Part shown: in pieces, positions 1-11,950 of the stretch
Layout of the letters: the number at the start of each line of letters is the position of its first letter
Position numbering within the stretch: position 1 is the stretch's first letter
DNA from: Diploscapter coronatus
Lineage: Eukaryota; Nematoda; Chromadorea; Rhabditida; Rhabditidae
Direction of reading: 5' to 3'
NCBI GenBank assembly: GCA_964036155.1
Contig: OZ038423.1
Location: 68,029,249-68,093,248 of the forward strand
DNA: 64,000 nucleotides
Position numbers and translations under genes: made by a program
The notes under the pieces: generated by a model
Told to the model about the DNA's origin: nothing
The model's database searches: none
What the model saw: the letters and a program-made list of their open reading frames with translations, nothing else

Positions 1-841
1 CTGAAAGAGTTTCTAATGAACAACCAAAACTCGGTAATTTTACTGCAGAAACATCTAATTAAGGCAATCTTAACTAACTCAATTAACGATAATCACGTGT
101 TAAATTAAGAGCGCTTTGAAGAACGTAAAAGACAATGAGAACCATACGATTTCGGCGACGAGAGTCGGACCGATGGGAATCCTCGATGAAGCCTTTGGAG
201 ATGATGATTAACTTAATTGCTCAATTGAACTAATTAACTCATTTAATTGGACAGTTAACATTTCATAATTAGCCACCGGGTTCTTAATTTTAAGTGATTT
301 AATTATTTTAACATTAGTTGCTTCAAGATAATCACTGTGAGATGATCATGCTGCGGGTCTTATGTAATACGATTCATCGAATTGTATTTTAACAATGCTA
401 ATTTCAATAATAAATTGTTTTAAAACTTTCGAATTGTTCAATAAAATTTTAATAATTAATTTACTAATGTCAGTAACCCAAAAATGTGCTAATTATCTAA
501 TTTCGCAACTTTTCATTATTTCCCATATATCAAGCCATTCTTTCTAGCACTTACGATTTTCTCAATATATCTTTAATATCTCAAGCGACTGCCACCCCTA
601 CTCTTCATCATATCCTGTTGACCAGGTGGCCTTCAGAAAGTCGCATCCTTTCGTTCTCCATCTTGGCATGTCTGAATTTTTTCTCATCACAGAAAAGATA
701 TCGCCTTTGAAGGCTTTTTTACCTCAACAAAATATCACTTGAAAATGAGATAATCAAAGATATCACAGCATTATCTCCCGATATTCCATGGTAGTTCTTT
801 CAAAAATTGAAAGTGACAAGCTATCACTAGCCATAGCATGG

Positions 842-848
842 CTATATA
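842..848 (+). promoter_or_regulatory. TATA-like element upstream of the secreted orphan
   Basis: TATATAAA-like run about 115 bp before the ATG at 962 and about 95 bp before the acceptor at 937-944. The spacing fits a core promoter with a short outron. The assignment rests on motif and position only. Confidence 0.35.
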
Positions 849-961
849 AATCGCAAAGTGTCATTTTATCTGCACTAAAAAGGCTGCCGCCTGCGTTTTA
901 TGACGTAATTTTCTGATTTATAATCACTAAATTAGCATTTTCAGGTGGAAAATTGGGGGAA

Positions 962-1917
962 ATGAACCTGAAGTTATTGGTGATTTTGGGATTGACAATT
1001 GCTGTGGCACTTGCCTGCACACGTTCGAGAAGTCCTCACAAAACCTGTACCAAATGGGGTAGGTTGGAATTTGTTTAATTTTTATGGAAAATGGAGAAGA
1101 AAGCTTTGACCAGAAAACTTGATTTTTGCCCTCTTGGAAAGGACGCAACGACACAACATAGCAAGAGAATATCTCTACAATCTTTACTTTCCCTATCCTT
1201 CAGTTACTATTTCACCTTTTTGCGACTCGGCGTCCTTTCCAAATTGCTATTTGTTTTTATCTTTGAATACTTTATTCTGAAACATCAATAAATAGTAAAA
1301 TAAAATTTTAAAAAATAAAATAATACATTTTACTTTCAGCAATAGTCAAGAAGGGCGACTCAGATAAATCGGGAGAGGGACCAAAACCAATTACGGATCG
1401 GAGGGTAAATTAAAGAAAATGTTTTTTTCACAATTTTTAATTTTCCAGGGTCGAAAATGCATAGAATGGGAAATTCTGCAAAGCAATGGCCAGTGGAAAA
1501 CTGTCAAGGCATCCAAAAAGACGATTGTCGTCAATTTTGACGTCGGTAAGAAAATTTGAAGTTTCGAAATTTTCCAGTCAAATTTTTATTCAATGTTAGA
1601 ACTCTATTGTATTGTTATCTTGTAAGCTATATGATTTAGGAGTAAAATCATGAAAATACTATAGGAAAAGATATCGGCTACTACACCCTTCTTTGCCCCC
1701 ATTTCGTTTATGCTTTGTGTTATGATGCCATGTACTTTTAAAGTTTTCTATTAGTTCATTCAAATAATTTAAAGGCATGTTTTAAATTTCTAATTCAGAC
1801 GTGAACAAGGACGGCTCGAAGGACTTCTATGACTACTATCACTACTATACTGATCCGGAAGACATCAAAAAAGGCTCCAAATCCGGGAGTCACGAAAGTG
1901 GAAGTGGAGGAGATTAA
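962..1917 (+). CDS. small secreted orphan protein (125 aa, 4 exons)
   Basis: Exons 962-1058, 1340-1404, 1449-1545 and 1799-1917 have GT-AG boundaries and sum to 378 nt, which is 125 codons plus TAA. The first ~20 residues (MNLKLLVILGLTIAVALACT) are a signal peptide, so the product is probably secreted. The mature part is Lys/Ser-rich and basic. It then has a Tyr-rich stretch (DFYDYYHYYTDP) and a Ser/Gly tail. There are three Cys codons in all, one of them in the signal peptide; there is no recognised domain. The start follows an attttcag acceptor at 937-944, a likely trans-splice site, and a TATA-like element lies ~115 bp upstream. A polyadenylation signal AATAAA is at 1963-1968. I do not recognise the family. 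The gene model is well supported; the function is unknown. Confidence 0.7.
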
Positions 1918-2184
1918 CTTCATTTGCAGGCAATCTAGGACAATTTGTAACTTATTACTCTTAATAAAATATTTATTGGCAATGTTGAATACAAACTATT
2001 AGGCTAAAAACTTCAAATGCTATCAGAACTACTAAAATTATGCACTGAAATACTAACATCATAAAGAATATTTGGAAAGATTTAGGTTAATTAGTTATGT
2101 TTGTAAAGGATACACAGACAACTGAGGCACCAATTATCAGTTACTCTACGTGAACGTTTTCTCAAAGATTAACGAGATAAAAAT

Positions 2185-3095
2185 TCACTCCATACTGTAT
2201 TCATCGTGATAGATGACGTACCCATCGTTCTGCTTCTTCCAGATTTGTTGTTCGTGTCCCTTGAGATCGCCGGCCTTAAGATAATAAATTATCTGGTATA
2301 TGTCAAATAATTAGAAATCGAAATCATAAAAATAGGTGAATTCACTCGGTTCAGTCCCCGAATTGAGATCACATAGATCATTCGATGAGGTACCTTCTCG
2401 GTATGAAAGACGAAATCAGCCTCGTAGATCGGAAACTCGGCCGTGCCTCTGAACGACTCGTTGCTTACGCTCATCGTGGTCTTGCCGAATTCCGTGGTCA
2501 TGGCGCGAAGCGAATCTTCGATGTCTGAAGGACATGAAATTAAATCAAATTCTTACTTATCACTAATTTTTTTTCGAAATTCACACGCTTATCACGTTGA
2601 CAAACATATTATTGGATTGAAAATTAGTAAAACTTAAGAAGTTTCCATTTCGATGACTATTATCTAACCGTTTGAAGTCATGCAACGTTAATTTTGAGTC
2701 GCACAAGTAATCATTTTGAGGCGCGGAACAAATTGTTGTTCATAATAGTCGTGAATTTGTGAATTTTTTAAATCTACGAAGCTCTTTCACCTTTCCGACC
2801 CCACAGAACACTTTTGTCAGTTTCCACAAGCACCGCGTTTTTATCATAAAATGCGCCCATTTGATCGAGCAATGCCTTGCTCAGAGTGTCGACGTAGTGG
2901 CGGACATAGGACTCGAGGAGAGGACGGGTGTCTGAAAACAAATCAAAATTTCAACTTTTTGTTTCGTTTTTTAAAAAATATTTTTACTCTTCTCAATCAC
3001 TATTACAAATTTATTGAGCTTGTTTTACGTTGGTTATAACCTTGATCTAGCGGAGTCTGAGGGACTGTTGACGGCCGCGGGGGAATGGTCGACAT
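2185..3095 (-). CDS. NTF2-like (SnoaL/DUF4440-type) small protein, copy 1
   Basis: Four exons (3041-3095, 2791-2931, 2394-2524, 2185-2274) sum to 417 nt, 138 aa plus TGA. The fold is inferred from an N-terminal helix (RPLLESYVRHYVDTLSKALL), then GAFYDKNAVLV, then strands ending in QIWKKQNDGYVIYHDEYSM. That is the helix-strand layout and C-terminal 'W..Y.DEY' ending of cystatin-like NTF2 domains, which nematodes carry as many small genes. No catalytic residues can be named. There is no signal peptide, so it is probably cytosolic. An acceptor (ttacag) lies 14-20 bp upstream of the ATG. Its tandem paralogue is at 4835-6480, with identical internal exon lengths (141, 131, 90). The last intron (2275-2393) ends in AAG rather than CAG or TAG, and this is the only choice that keeps the frame. 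Confidence 0.75.
2275..2393 (-). other. hyper-conserved last intron of NTF2-like copy 1 (pairs with 4925-5044)
   Basis: This 119-bp intron and its counterpart in copy 2 differ at only about three sites over the ~80 bp next to the donor. The adjacent 131-bp exons differ at roughly a quarter of positions. The block contains a 10-bp perfect palindrome GTGAATTCAC (2336-2345; 4987-4996) preserved in both genes. Confidence 0.7.
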
Positions 3096-3172
3096 TAGGA
3101 TGTCCTGCTGTAATAATATAATAAATTGGTGAAAATTCTCCTTTGCAGTGCCACCCTTTTTTCTTTCCTATC

Positions 3173-3326
3173 AGATCTAAGGAAGGCGAACGTCAGAAAC
3201 CCCTTGCGACCTACCCCTATATATTTTCTTAAGAATTTTGTATCTCTAATCAATCAATAGCGTAAACGTTCGTTTGCGATCTACCCCTCATAGATTTTTC
3301 GCCTGACGAAAGTGCTTCCTAGGTCT
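3173..3326. mobile_element. MITE-like dispersed repeat, copy A
   Basis: The ends form an imperfect ~25-bp inverted repeat (agatctaaggaag at left; aggaagcac...gtcagg read inward from the right). A shorter relative lies in inverse orientation at 25495-25579. Copy A carries an internal duplication of a 'gcgaYctacccc' block (3207-3285) that copy B lacks. There is no coding capacity. Confidence 0.55.
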
Positions 3327-4834
3327 ATATTTCCCATTGCCAGGATTAGAAAATAAAAATAAGAAAAATATAAAATAAAATAAAATAATAATAATATGTT
3401 TCTGATTAGGTTGGGTAAGCGTGTTCGTACTTAGTAGGTGGTCTTACTCTCATATAATTTATCTATTTCTAATTACTGACAATGATATTACTAGGATAAG
3501 TAGAGGAGAGAAGAAGATAAGATAAGAATCGAGGAATTCCGGGGAATTGGAGAACTCTAATGAGCTAGGCTAGACTAGAAGCTCAAGCTAGGTTGATTGA
3601 TCAGTTAGACGGCTAGAGATATGAAATGTGATCTATGGGAGGAGACAGCCAAGGGTCAATTGATTTACGAGATGAGTTTGGGGGAATAGTTACGAAACAT
3701 TCTTCGCGTAGAGGAATAGGAAAATATCGTTGCTAGGATTGCGACACCCATACTATTTCTTAAAGATAATGGATGAATGACCACTATAAGAGTGTTGTGG
3801 TGAGAGCGTGATGACTACAATGCGTCAAAAATTAAAAGGAATCCTGATTGAGACTAGCCGGTGGCAACTGATGGTCGTAATACTGTGCGGTGATCCCATG
3901 ACTAGTGTCAAAAGAAGGAAAGCCATTCTAAAAAATATTCAAAATTAACGAAATTTGAATTGAAAATGAGTTTTTAGAAGGTTTGCTCAGTTTTAAAACG
4001 AAATTGTGTGTCAGTAAGAAGATGCAACACGACTATATCAAGGAAAGCTTCTGAATTTCTTACCTGACGAAAAACAGCTCGATCAAATACTACCTTTCGT
4101 AGTCGATGCAGGCCTTTTGTATTCTTCGCACATTTCTCATCAAAATGCGCCTTATTGAGAAAGTTCGCAATGAATTGTCAACAGATTTTATTCATTAGAT
4201 GCTACTTTCTAAACGTAGTTTAGCAAATTACTCGTCTCGTCTTGATTATTTTATTATTATCAACGATCAAAAAGCGTTATTTCATTATAGTGCGAAGTGC
4301 AACGCTGAAAACTTTCTTTCATCCTTTCGACGAGATGTGTGTCCAATAAAGTGAGTTAGAGCATTTCCTTTGCATTCACTAGCCTACACAGTAGTTTTCG
4401 ACGAAAATAATAGCGACCGGAAAACATAGAAGCATAGTTGGGAGAGAATGAATATGAGCAAGCAAAACCGAGCTCATTCATGGGAACAAATTGAAGACAA
4501 ACGAAAAAATTTCCGATTTTTGAGCATTGATAGCATTGATGATTGATTTTAGCTCTTCGATAAATGATTTTTAACCGATTTATTTTCAATTATTTACTGA
4601 CTAAATCGAATAATTATTGTCAGATAGCAAAAAATGAAAAGGATCAATTCCATATACAAAACTATTATTGGAGTTCTTGAAACGTATGTACTGAAATACT
4701 AACAACACATGGATAATACTCGGAAATCAAGTAAATTACAATGTTTCTAAAATATAAACGCAAATAAACTATCAATTAACAATAACTATTCTACTCAAAA
4801 CGTTTTTCGACAAAAAAGTATGAGATACAAAAAT
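3327..4834. other. intergenic, nothing recognised
   Basis: About 1.5 kb between the MITE-like repeat and the end of NTF2-like copy 2. No ORF with coding-like composition, no RNA gene and no strong repeat was seen. Confidence 0.5.
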
Positions 4835-6480
4835 TCAAGCCATGTTGTATTCATCGTGGTAGATGACGTATCTGCCATTCTGCTTCTTCCAGATTTGTTG
4901 GTAGTGGCCTTTCATATCGCCGGCCTTAAGTTAATAAATTATTTGGTATTATCATAAATAACTAGAAATCGAAATCATAAAAATAGGTGAATTCACTCGG
5001 TTCAGCCCCCGAACTGAGATCACATAGATCATTTGATGAGGTACCTTTTCCGTATGGTAGATGAAATCGGCCTCGTAAACAGGGAACTCAGCTGTGCCTC
5101 TGAAGGACTCATTTCTCACATCCATTGTAGTTTTGCCGCATTCAGTGCTCATGTGATGGAGGGAGTCTTCGATGTCTGGAATTTAAGTTTTACGAAGATG
5201 AGAAAATTATAACTTTATTCCCAAATCACGGTCCGATCAACTTGATGAAAGTGGAACATATGTAGAGGGTGTAAGTGGAGTCAAATGCTTGAAGCGAATT
5301 TTATAAAGCGGTTTTAAGGAAAAGTTTGCCTAGCAAAATTGTGACCGATAAGTAGGTGAACAATTTTGTTTCGTTGACACCTGCTCAGAATCCCAATAAT
5401 CTACCAAAAACGAATATAAAGCTTTAAAATGAGAAATAAACGGCATATTGAATCAACCTTATCAAATTCGCCAACAGTTTATGATGGATTAAGGCCTTGC
5501 GGTCATTTTTAGACCGGGTTTATACGTAAGGAGGTCCTGTCGTGTTCTGTCGCACCGATTGTTTTTTTCCATTGTAAAATGAACATTTGGGTATTATTTT
5601 GATATTGAAACAAAAAATGAACCCATTTTCACTCATTGCTGCCGTTTTTCTTTGGATCTTTGCAGCTCCCTTCCTCAAATGAACGAGAGATGATGATTTT
5701 GAATAATTTTCGATCGTTTGGATGTATCCAAAATCATGAACGAAAATTCAATTGGCGAAAAAAATGTTTAGACATTATAAATTCGGAAGATGTCTTCTTG
5801 ACGTCACAACTTTCGATGGGATTATTCATTTTGAAAACGGGAAAGAACATTGAAATCAGTAAAATCGAGCTAAATTTTATCCACTAGACTTCTCATTTCA
5901 AAATCCACTCGCACCCTCTACACATATGGTTAGAATTCTTTTTTAAACTTATAAAACTTGTATCGTGATAATCAGGCTTTCTCGAATCATTATGGAGCTA
6001 ATCTTAAGTCATGGTTCTTATTTCGAAGCACGACGGAACAAAGCGTTATTAATAATCGTGAGTTTGAAACAAAATCTTTCCATACCTTTCTGCCTCCACA
6101 ACGCACTTTTGTCAGTTTCCACGAGTACAGCATTTTGATGATAGAACGCTCCCATCTGCTCGAACGAGGCTTTGTTCAGAGTGTCAATGTAGTCACGAAT
6201 GTAGGGCTCGAGAAGAGGACGGGTGTCTGAAATTAAAAAATAGATACATTAGAAAATTTAGCTACTTATATATTCGATGGGTACGAGCCACTAAACTAAT
6301 TTGCTTATAATGAACTGTACAAGTTTAAGAAACACTCATACTTGGAGAAATCAAATTATCGTACTTGAATTAAAAATAGGAAAGTTTTTTGTTTCTTAAC
6401 GGCTTGAATTGGTCTATTAAAATTTGAAAATTGCACAATGACCAGCAATTTTACTGAGACTTACTTGCATCAACAGACAT
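4835..6480 (-). CDS. NTF2-like small protein, copy 2 (tandem paralogue)
   Basis: Exons 6465-6480, 6086-6226, 5045-5175 and 4835-4924 sum to 378 nt, 125 aa plus TGA. The protein is about 75 percent identical to copy 1 through the core (TRPLLE.Y, MGAFY, AVLVETDKS, ESFRGTAEFP, GRYVIYHDEYNMA), but the N-terminal exon is only five codons, so the Pro-rich leader of copy 1 is missing. A tttcag acceptor precedes the ATG, suggesting trans-splicing. Intron 2 (5176-6085) is unusually long for this locus because it hosts a terminal-inverted-repeat element (5265-5918). As in copy 1, the last intron (4925-5044) ends in AAG. A soluble NTF2-like fold is inferred; the ligand is unknown. Confidence 0.75.
5265..5918. 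mobile_element. TIR element in intron of NTF2-like copy 2
   Basis: A 654-bp segment bounded by TA dinucleotides (5263-5264 and 5919-5920). Its ends read GAGGGTGtaAGTGGA inward from both sides, with ~30 bp of imperfect terminal inverted repeat. This fits a TA-targeting (Tc1/mariner-type) non-autonomous element. An internal reading frame at 5636-5887 has no recognisable transposase motif. A degenerate relative with the same TAGAGGGTGtgaatagattt start is in a Frizzled intron near 19880. Confidence 0.55.
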
Positions 6481-7205
6481 GATTTTATCGCTTCTGAATG
6501 AACGGTAAATCTGGATATTCTGAAACAAATTCTTCAAAGTGGACTGAAATTTGGAAATAGGCAATGGCTGAGAGAATTGAGAGAAATTTTGGTTCCGGAA
6601 AGTTTTTCCTTCGTTTCAAATCTCCAATTTTCTGTGTTATGATTTAGTCTCTCAACTTTTTATTTTCTCTCACTTCGCAGCTTCAAAACCAATTCACTAC
6701 TTGAGTTAAACCTGGCTATTTACCTAAACTACAAGATAATTGAGGTTTCCGACGAAGAAAGGTCGCAACGATGTTGGACACACTTGGAAAAAAGAGACAG
6801 GAACATTGAAAATAACAGAATTTTCGGAGATTTCCCAGGATAAAACCCGAGAAAAACGGTTTTGGAGCTTTCAACTCAACTAGGGAATTTTTCGTAAATT
6901 TTTCGCAGCACAAATCTATTGTCTCCATTGTTTACTCGTGTTTGGCTAAAGCAAAGATCGAAAAAAGTTCGACGAAAAAGTGAGTTTTGACAAAGTCCGC
7001 AATGAGTAAAGCACTCAAAACCACGGCAATTACGAAAACGTTGCTATTTCGAAAGCACAATTATTATTCATGACGAAAAAAATTTGGAAATACGAAAAAA
7101 GACAAAAAACGTTTATTTTGCTACAAAATATGCCCGTTTCATGAAAATCAACAGAAAAATAGGTACAAAAATATAAAAATCAACCTGATTTTAAAGGAAG
7201 TGCAT
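6481..7205. other. intergenic, nothing recognised
   Basis: About 0.7 kb between the NTF2-like copy 2 start and the 3' end of the transporter. AT-rich, no supported gene. Confidence 0.5.
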
Positions 7206-10200
7206 TTATGCTTCGGTAATTATGAGTGGCGAAGGTTCGGTTTCAGGGGCTGGTATCGCCTTTTTCTTTCCTAAATTATTTAAATTTAAGATTTTTAAAC
7301 TTTATTATAGCGAGTCTACTTTTTGAAAAATTTCAAATTTGAGTTGAATGTCAATCTGTTATTTGAATGAAAGATAAGATATGCCGAATTCGTACTTTTG
7401 AATTTGTTGAAAAATTAACTCGAGCCTTTTTTCGTCTTCATTCATTAATGAAAAAAAAGTCTAGGTAACCCATAATTTTTCTGAAACTTACCGAAAATCC
7501 TCTCATGTCTTGGCGGCATGTGCTCTACCAGGGGTTTCCCCTTGGTTTCAGGGAGTAAACATTCAAATGCGAAGGTGTCGATCAAAGCCATTCCCAGCAT
7601 GACGCAGTATGGTAAGGCGATCCAGTAATCTGTCTAAAATTAACGACTTTACCAGTTTCGAAATTTTCAATAATTTATTATGACGTATTATTGATCATAT
7701 AGATTCCCCGATTATTTTATATTTCAAATAAATGCTCTATGAAAATTTTTGAATCATATTCTTTCTTACCAAATAAAATACGATTGGCGAGAAGATAACT
7801 CCAACTCGGTTCCAAAGTTGAACGAACGAATAGCCAAGGTTTCTAATTGGAGTAGGGAAGAGTTCATTTGCAACGATGCCATCAGCTATGTAGATCTAAA
7901 AATAGAGTATGTTTCGAAAATAGTCACTTCAAATTTCAAATTATTGCTATGATAATCCATCAATTATAGCATTTTAAAATCAAATAATTCTAATCTAGAA
8001 ATTGAAAAATCGTATACCTGAGAAGTCATCGAGCTGGCTAGCAATATCAGGATAGTAATGGTCATATTCAACTCGTGGTTCATCTCTCAAACATTATCAT
8101 TGAATAAAGTTCAAATTTGAAGCTAACCGAAATAATAAGCGCCTATGACAACAGTTAGCGAAATCAAAACGACGACTAGGCCCGAAGTATGGACGAATTT
8201 GCGACCGACACGGTGAAATTTTAAATCCGCATAACCGAAGATTAAATTGCAAGCATATCTAAAAGTATATGCTAAAATAGCATATTGAAAATTAATATAA
8301 CCTAACCTCATCAACCCCGTATACACCGAATTCCAATATATCGAACCGCTAAGTTTCTCCAGATTGAATAGAATTCCGTAATTGATAATCGAAGTTGAGC
8401 AACTAAATTTCCTAATTTAAATTTAGGTTAATTCGATGTACTTACTAGCTGAAGGCTAAAACGATAGAAGTCAGCATTAAGCGATACGTAGAGAATAAAT
8501 GATAATAGGAATATTGACCTTTCTTGCGGTTTTGTTGGAGGGCAATCTGCAAAATACTTAAAGATACATTATTATTCTTAGAGCATTCGATTTTTATTTT
8601 TAGATGCAATTTTATCGCAAGATCGTTTCTAACCTCATACTCTGTAAGCAGAACCTTCTCAAATTCATCATCAATCAAATGGTGATGATCGGAAATGCTC
8701 AATTGCGTGGTCAGGAAATGTCTTGCTTCCTCTAATCGGCCCTTAATTATCATAATTGCCCTCCAATTAAGGACTTATTTATCCTAGCTAGCTAATCAAT
8801 TAGTTAATTACCTTCTGAATCAGCCATCTCGGTGATTCATGAACGAAGAAGTAGCAGAACAATAGCGCTGGGATGCAGAAGAATGCGTTGTAATAGGCGA
8901 ACCAATCCCAAGAGTGGGATGCCCTAAATCAGAATAATTAGGGTAATTAAGTGTTTAACTACCACGCAATGAAAGCTAATAGGGGCATATTTGGCGACCA
9001 AGTTATAGCCATGTTGATCCACATACGATGCTTTTTGGGGATGTTTTCCATGATGTAGACGTTTACAACTCTGTAAACATTTAAATTTTACAAAAAAAAT
9101 ATCGATTTCTCCTACGAGATAGCCCCTCCAGTGAAAAATCCTACTATAGATCGAGTAGCGGTGAATTGAAAGAGATCTCTTGACTGGGCTACTAGAAGCC
9201 ATCCCACGAAAGTTCCGAAGGTCGAGATTAGGGTGGCCTGAATTTTAGAATTTTTTTAATCGTGTGATAAATTATAATGCAGAAATTCATCTCTTAATGG
9301 TGATAAAAATAGAGATTCACTGACTTATATTTTAAATCTTATAGCATCTGCAAAATTTGTAGTAAAGTCATTTTTACAGTAAAATTTAGTGAAGTCCGTC
9401 GTTAAAGACACATCAAAAATATACGACCATAGACTTCTATTTTAAATTTTGAAGAGGTGTTGTAATCCTACCAATTTCCTTCCGAAAGAATCGCTGATCT
9501 GTCCGAACACGACGGCGCCGACCAAAACGCCGAACATTTGAATCGAAATGCTGTTCTTCACTTGCTTCGCTTTCGCGCAGTACAGATTCCACTAAAAATT
9601 AAACAATTTTCCATATATCGTCGATAATGGAGTTTTTAATTCTATACTGCTTGTCCTCTGATAAATAATACTGATCATCGTACATCAAATAAATTAATTT
9701 TTATGTCTAAAAATTGAACGTTTCGAAATTTTCTAAAGCTCTCTTGTTCAAATCGATTGTAAAATCAATTAGAAGAAAAACACAATTATTTCCAATTGTT
9801 TATCTCTTATTCACTAGCATCATTGATCTTTCTAGTGACCAGACCTCATAACTACACATTAACAATTCCGCGTTGCTTATTTGTTCATCATGGCAGATGT
9901 CTATGTGCTAGGCTTATCAGATAGCGATACTAGACATCAGTAATGCGATGGACTATTTTGTTCTAGGTTATAGGGAGACAAACAAAATGATCGCTACACT
10001 ATAAAATTTTTGAGGCTATTTGGTAATAGAAATAAATATATTGAACATGAAATTACTGTACACAACTTAGAAAGAAATGCACGAAAGTAACCACGGAAAA
10101 TAGTAGCATTTAACGAAACAGCATTGACAGATGATCTTTTCCAAACGCTATTTGTCTCAAAGTGGCTAGTTTTGTAGCGTAAAATTCACGTTACCGAAAA

Positions 10201-10864
10201 TTATAGGCATTTTCAGGGTTATCTACGATTTAGCTAAAATTGAGAATCTTAATTTTATGCTAATTACCTCGACATTAACGGACTTGAACTGCCACGAAAA
10301 TTGCGGTTTCGTGCAATTATCGCCCATTTCGTGGATCGCCGCGCAAATCTCATCGTTCTCCATTTCAGGCGGAAACGTGTAGCCGTTACAGGAAAGAACA
10401 CGGGGACCCGCTCCTGTAAGTTTAAACAAAAAATCGCATATTTAGAAAGTGAAATGTAGGCGTTGAAATAGTTCATTCGTTCTATTCTTTCTTAAAACTA
10501 AACTAAAACATAGATGAGTTTCAATAAATGTTTCTATTTGTGAAGATATAACGGTTGAAGTAATTCATAATTCAGTCTATCTTAAGACTAAACTCATAAA
10601 AAGGTCAGTTTCAATCAATATACTTATTTAAAAGGGGAATATAGTGGTTCAAATAATAGTTCGGCATTCTTCAAAGCCAAACTAAAGACAAAATTATAAT
10701 TTTTAGGAGAAATTTGTTGGGACTTATAAAAAAAAAATACCTGCATAGACCATGTAGAACATAGATGAAACTTGCGTTAATATCATTAATTCCGCTACGA
10801 TACAAATATACACCACATATCGACCAAAATGTACAAAATCATCTAGCCGCTTTTCAGTCCCCAT
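7206..10864 (-). CDS. SLC22-type (organic cation/anion) MFS transporter
   Basis: About twelve exons encode a polytopic plasma-membrane transporter of roughly 500 aa. In order: N-terminal TM1 (VVYICIVAELMILTQ), an extracellular loop with several Cys (GAGPRVLSCNGYTF...NCTKPQF...), the MFS signature GQISDSFGRK, TM segments, then ESPRWLIQKGRLEEAR, which is typical of SLC22 proteins after TM6. After the central loop come YADLKFHRVGRK, VANELFPTPIRNLGYS and PETKGKPL, also SLC22 landmarks. The C-terminus is a short Lys/Pro/Glu tail. The start at 10864 follows a tttag acceptor directly, consistent with trans-splicing. Two introns (ending at 8742-8744 and 8086-8088) need AAG or GAG acceptors to keep frame. 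The substrate cannot be inferred; SLC22-like is firm, orthology is not. Confidence 0.85.
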
Positions 10865-11950
10865 ATCTAAAATTTAAGATATAGATAAAATTAAAATAGG
10901 CAATATCAAGATCTTATCGAGCTAGGTAGTTGTCGAAAAAACTACAGAAAAATTGAATGGCCTGATTCGAAGAGTTAAGGCACATGCAATTCCCATTCTT
11001 TGTAAAACCAGTAAAAAATTATCGGGTCTAATGCACTTGAAAACCAATTACTCTGCATCTCTAGCGTGACTAACGATCAAAGATAGGAAGAGAGGCGAGA
11101 GTCAATCAACAAGGAAATATTCTTGATTCATTCTCTAGAGCAATTTGATGACAAAAATCGCGAAAGTTCAACGAAAGTATTAGTGTCATGAGATATTTAA
11201 GGGAAAGAACATCTATTTTCAAATTTTAGATTATCAGAAAACTAAGTAGCCTGTACCTAAAGAACCCGAAGTTTAAGATCATCATGTACTGAAAATGAAA
11301 AAGATGACTAATTTGATCAACAACTAGCATCTAATTGCAAGTTAGTAACAAATGGAAGGATGGCATTTCTGATGGTGGACAAGAAAAAATCGAAGTAGCA
11401 CCGACGCATGCAGGAAATGGTTATATTTGGAAGAAACAGAGAAAGTAGGAACTTTGGTTTATGATTTTCTCTGACCACTACGTCAGATCATGATAAATAA
11501 AGTTACAAGTACATAGTGTGACCAAAAATGTGTGTATTTACTTTAAAAAATAGTTTAATAAAAATTTATTTAAATGATATTGACCCGGAAAATAGACTAC
11601 CTCAAAAATCAGAATTCATGTTTTAGTCTGACGCGAAATAACGACTTTTTGAACGAAAGAACATGAAAAAGTGGCATCATTTAGGTAGATTGATGACTTC
11701 CTAATATGAAGAAAAGATACATAGTTTTGCCAATCGAATGATAGCTAAAGAATCAAAAGAATTTTTATCATATGATGAAAGATATGCGAAGAAAAATGTT
11801 TGGGATATTAGAAAAGATGATGAAATAATGAAGATCGATGATATAATAGTCTCTGAACTGCTATCCTATGTTTCAGTGAAAGTGCAGTATAAATTATTTT
11901 TAAATAAAATGCTTCTGCTCTTTTTTCGTAGATAATTCAAATTTATATAA
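10865..11950. other. intergenic, nothing recognised
   Basis: AT-rich spacer upstream of the transporter. No coding exons, RNA genes or clear repeats seen. Confidence 0.45.

Noticed and set aside
2851..3039. Plus-strand frame over NTF2-like copy 1 exon 2
   Set aside because: Antisense to a well-supported exon conserved in the tandem paralogue.
5636..5887. Internal frame of the TIR element as a transposase fragment
   Set aside because: 83 codons with no DDE/D motif or helix-turn-helix that I can recognise.
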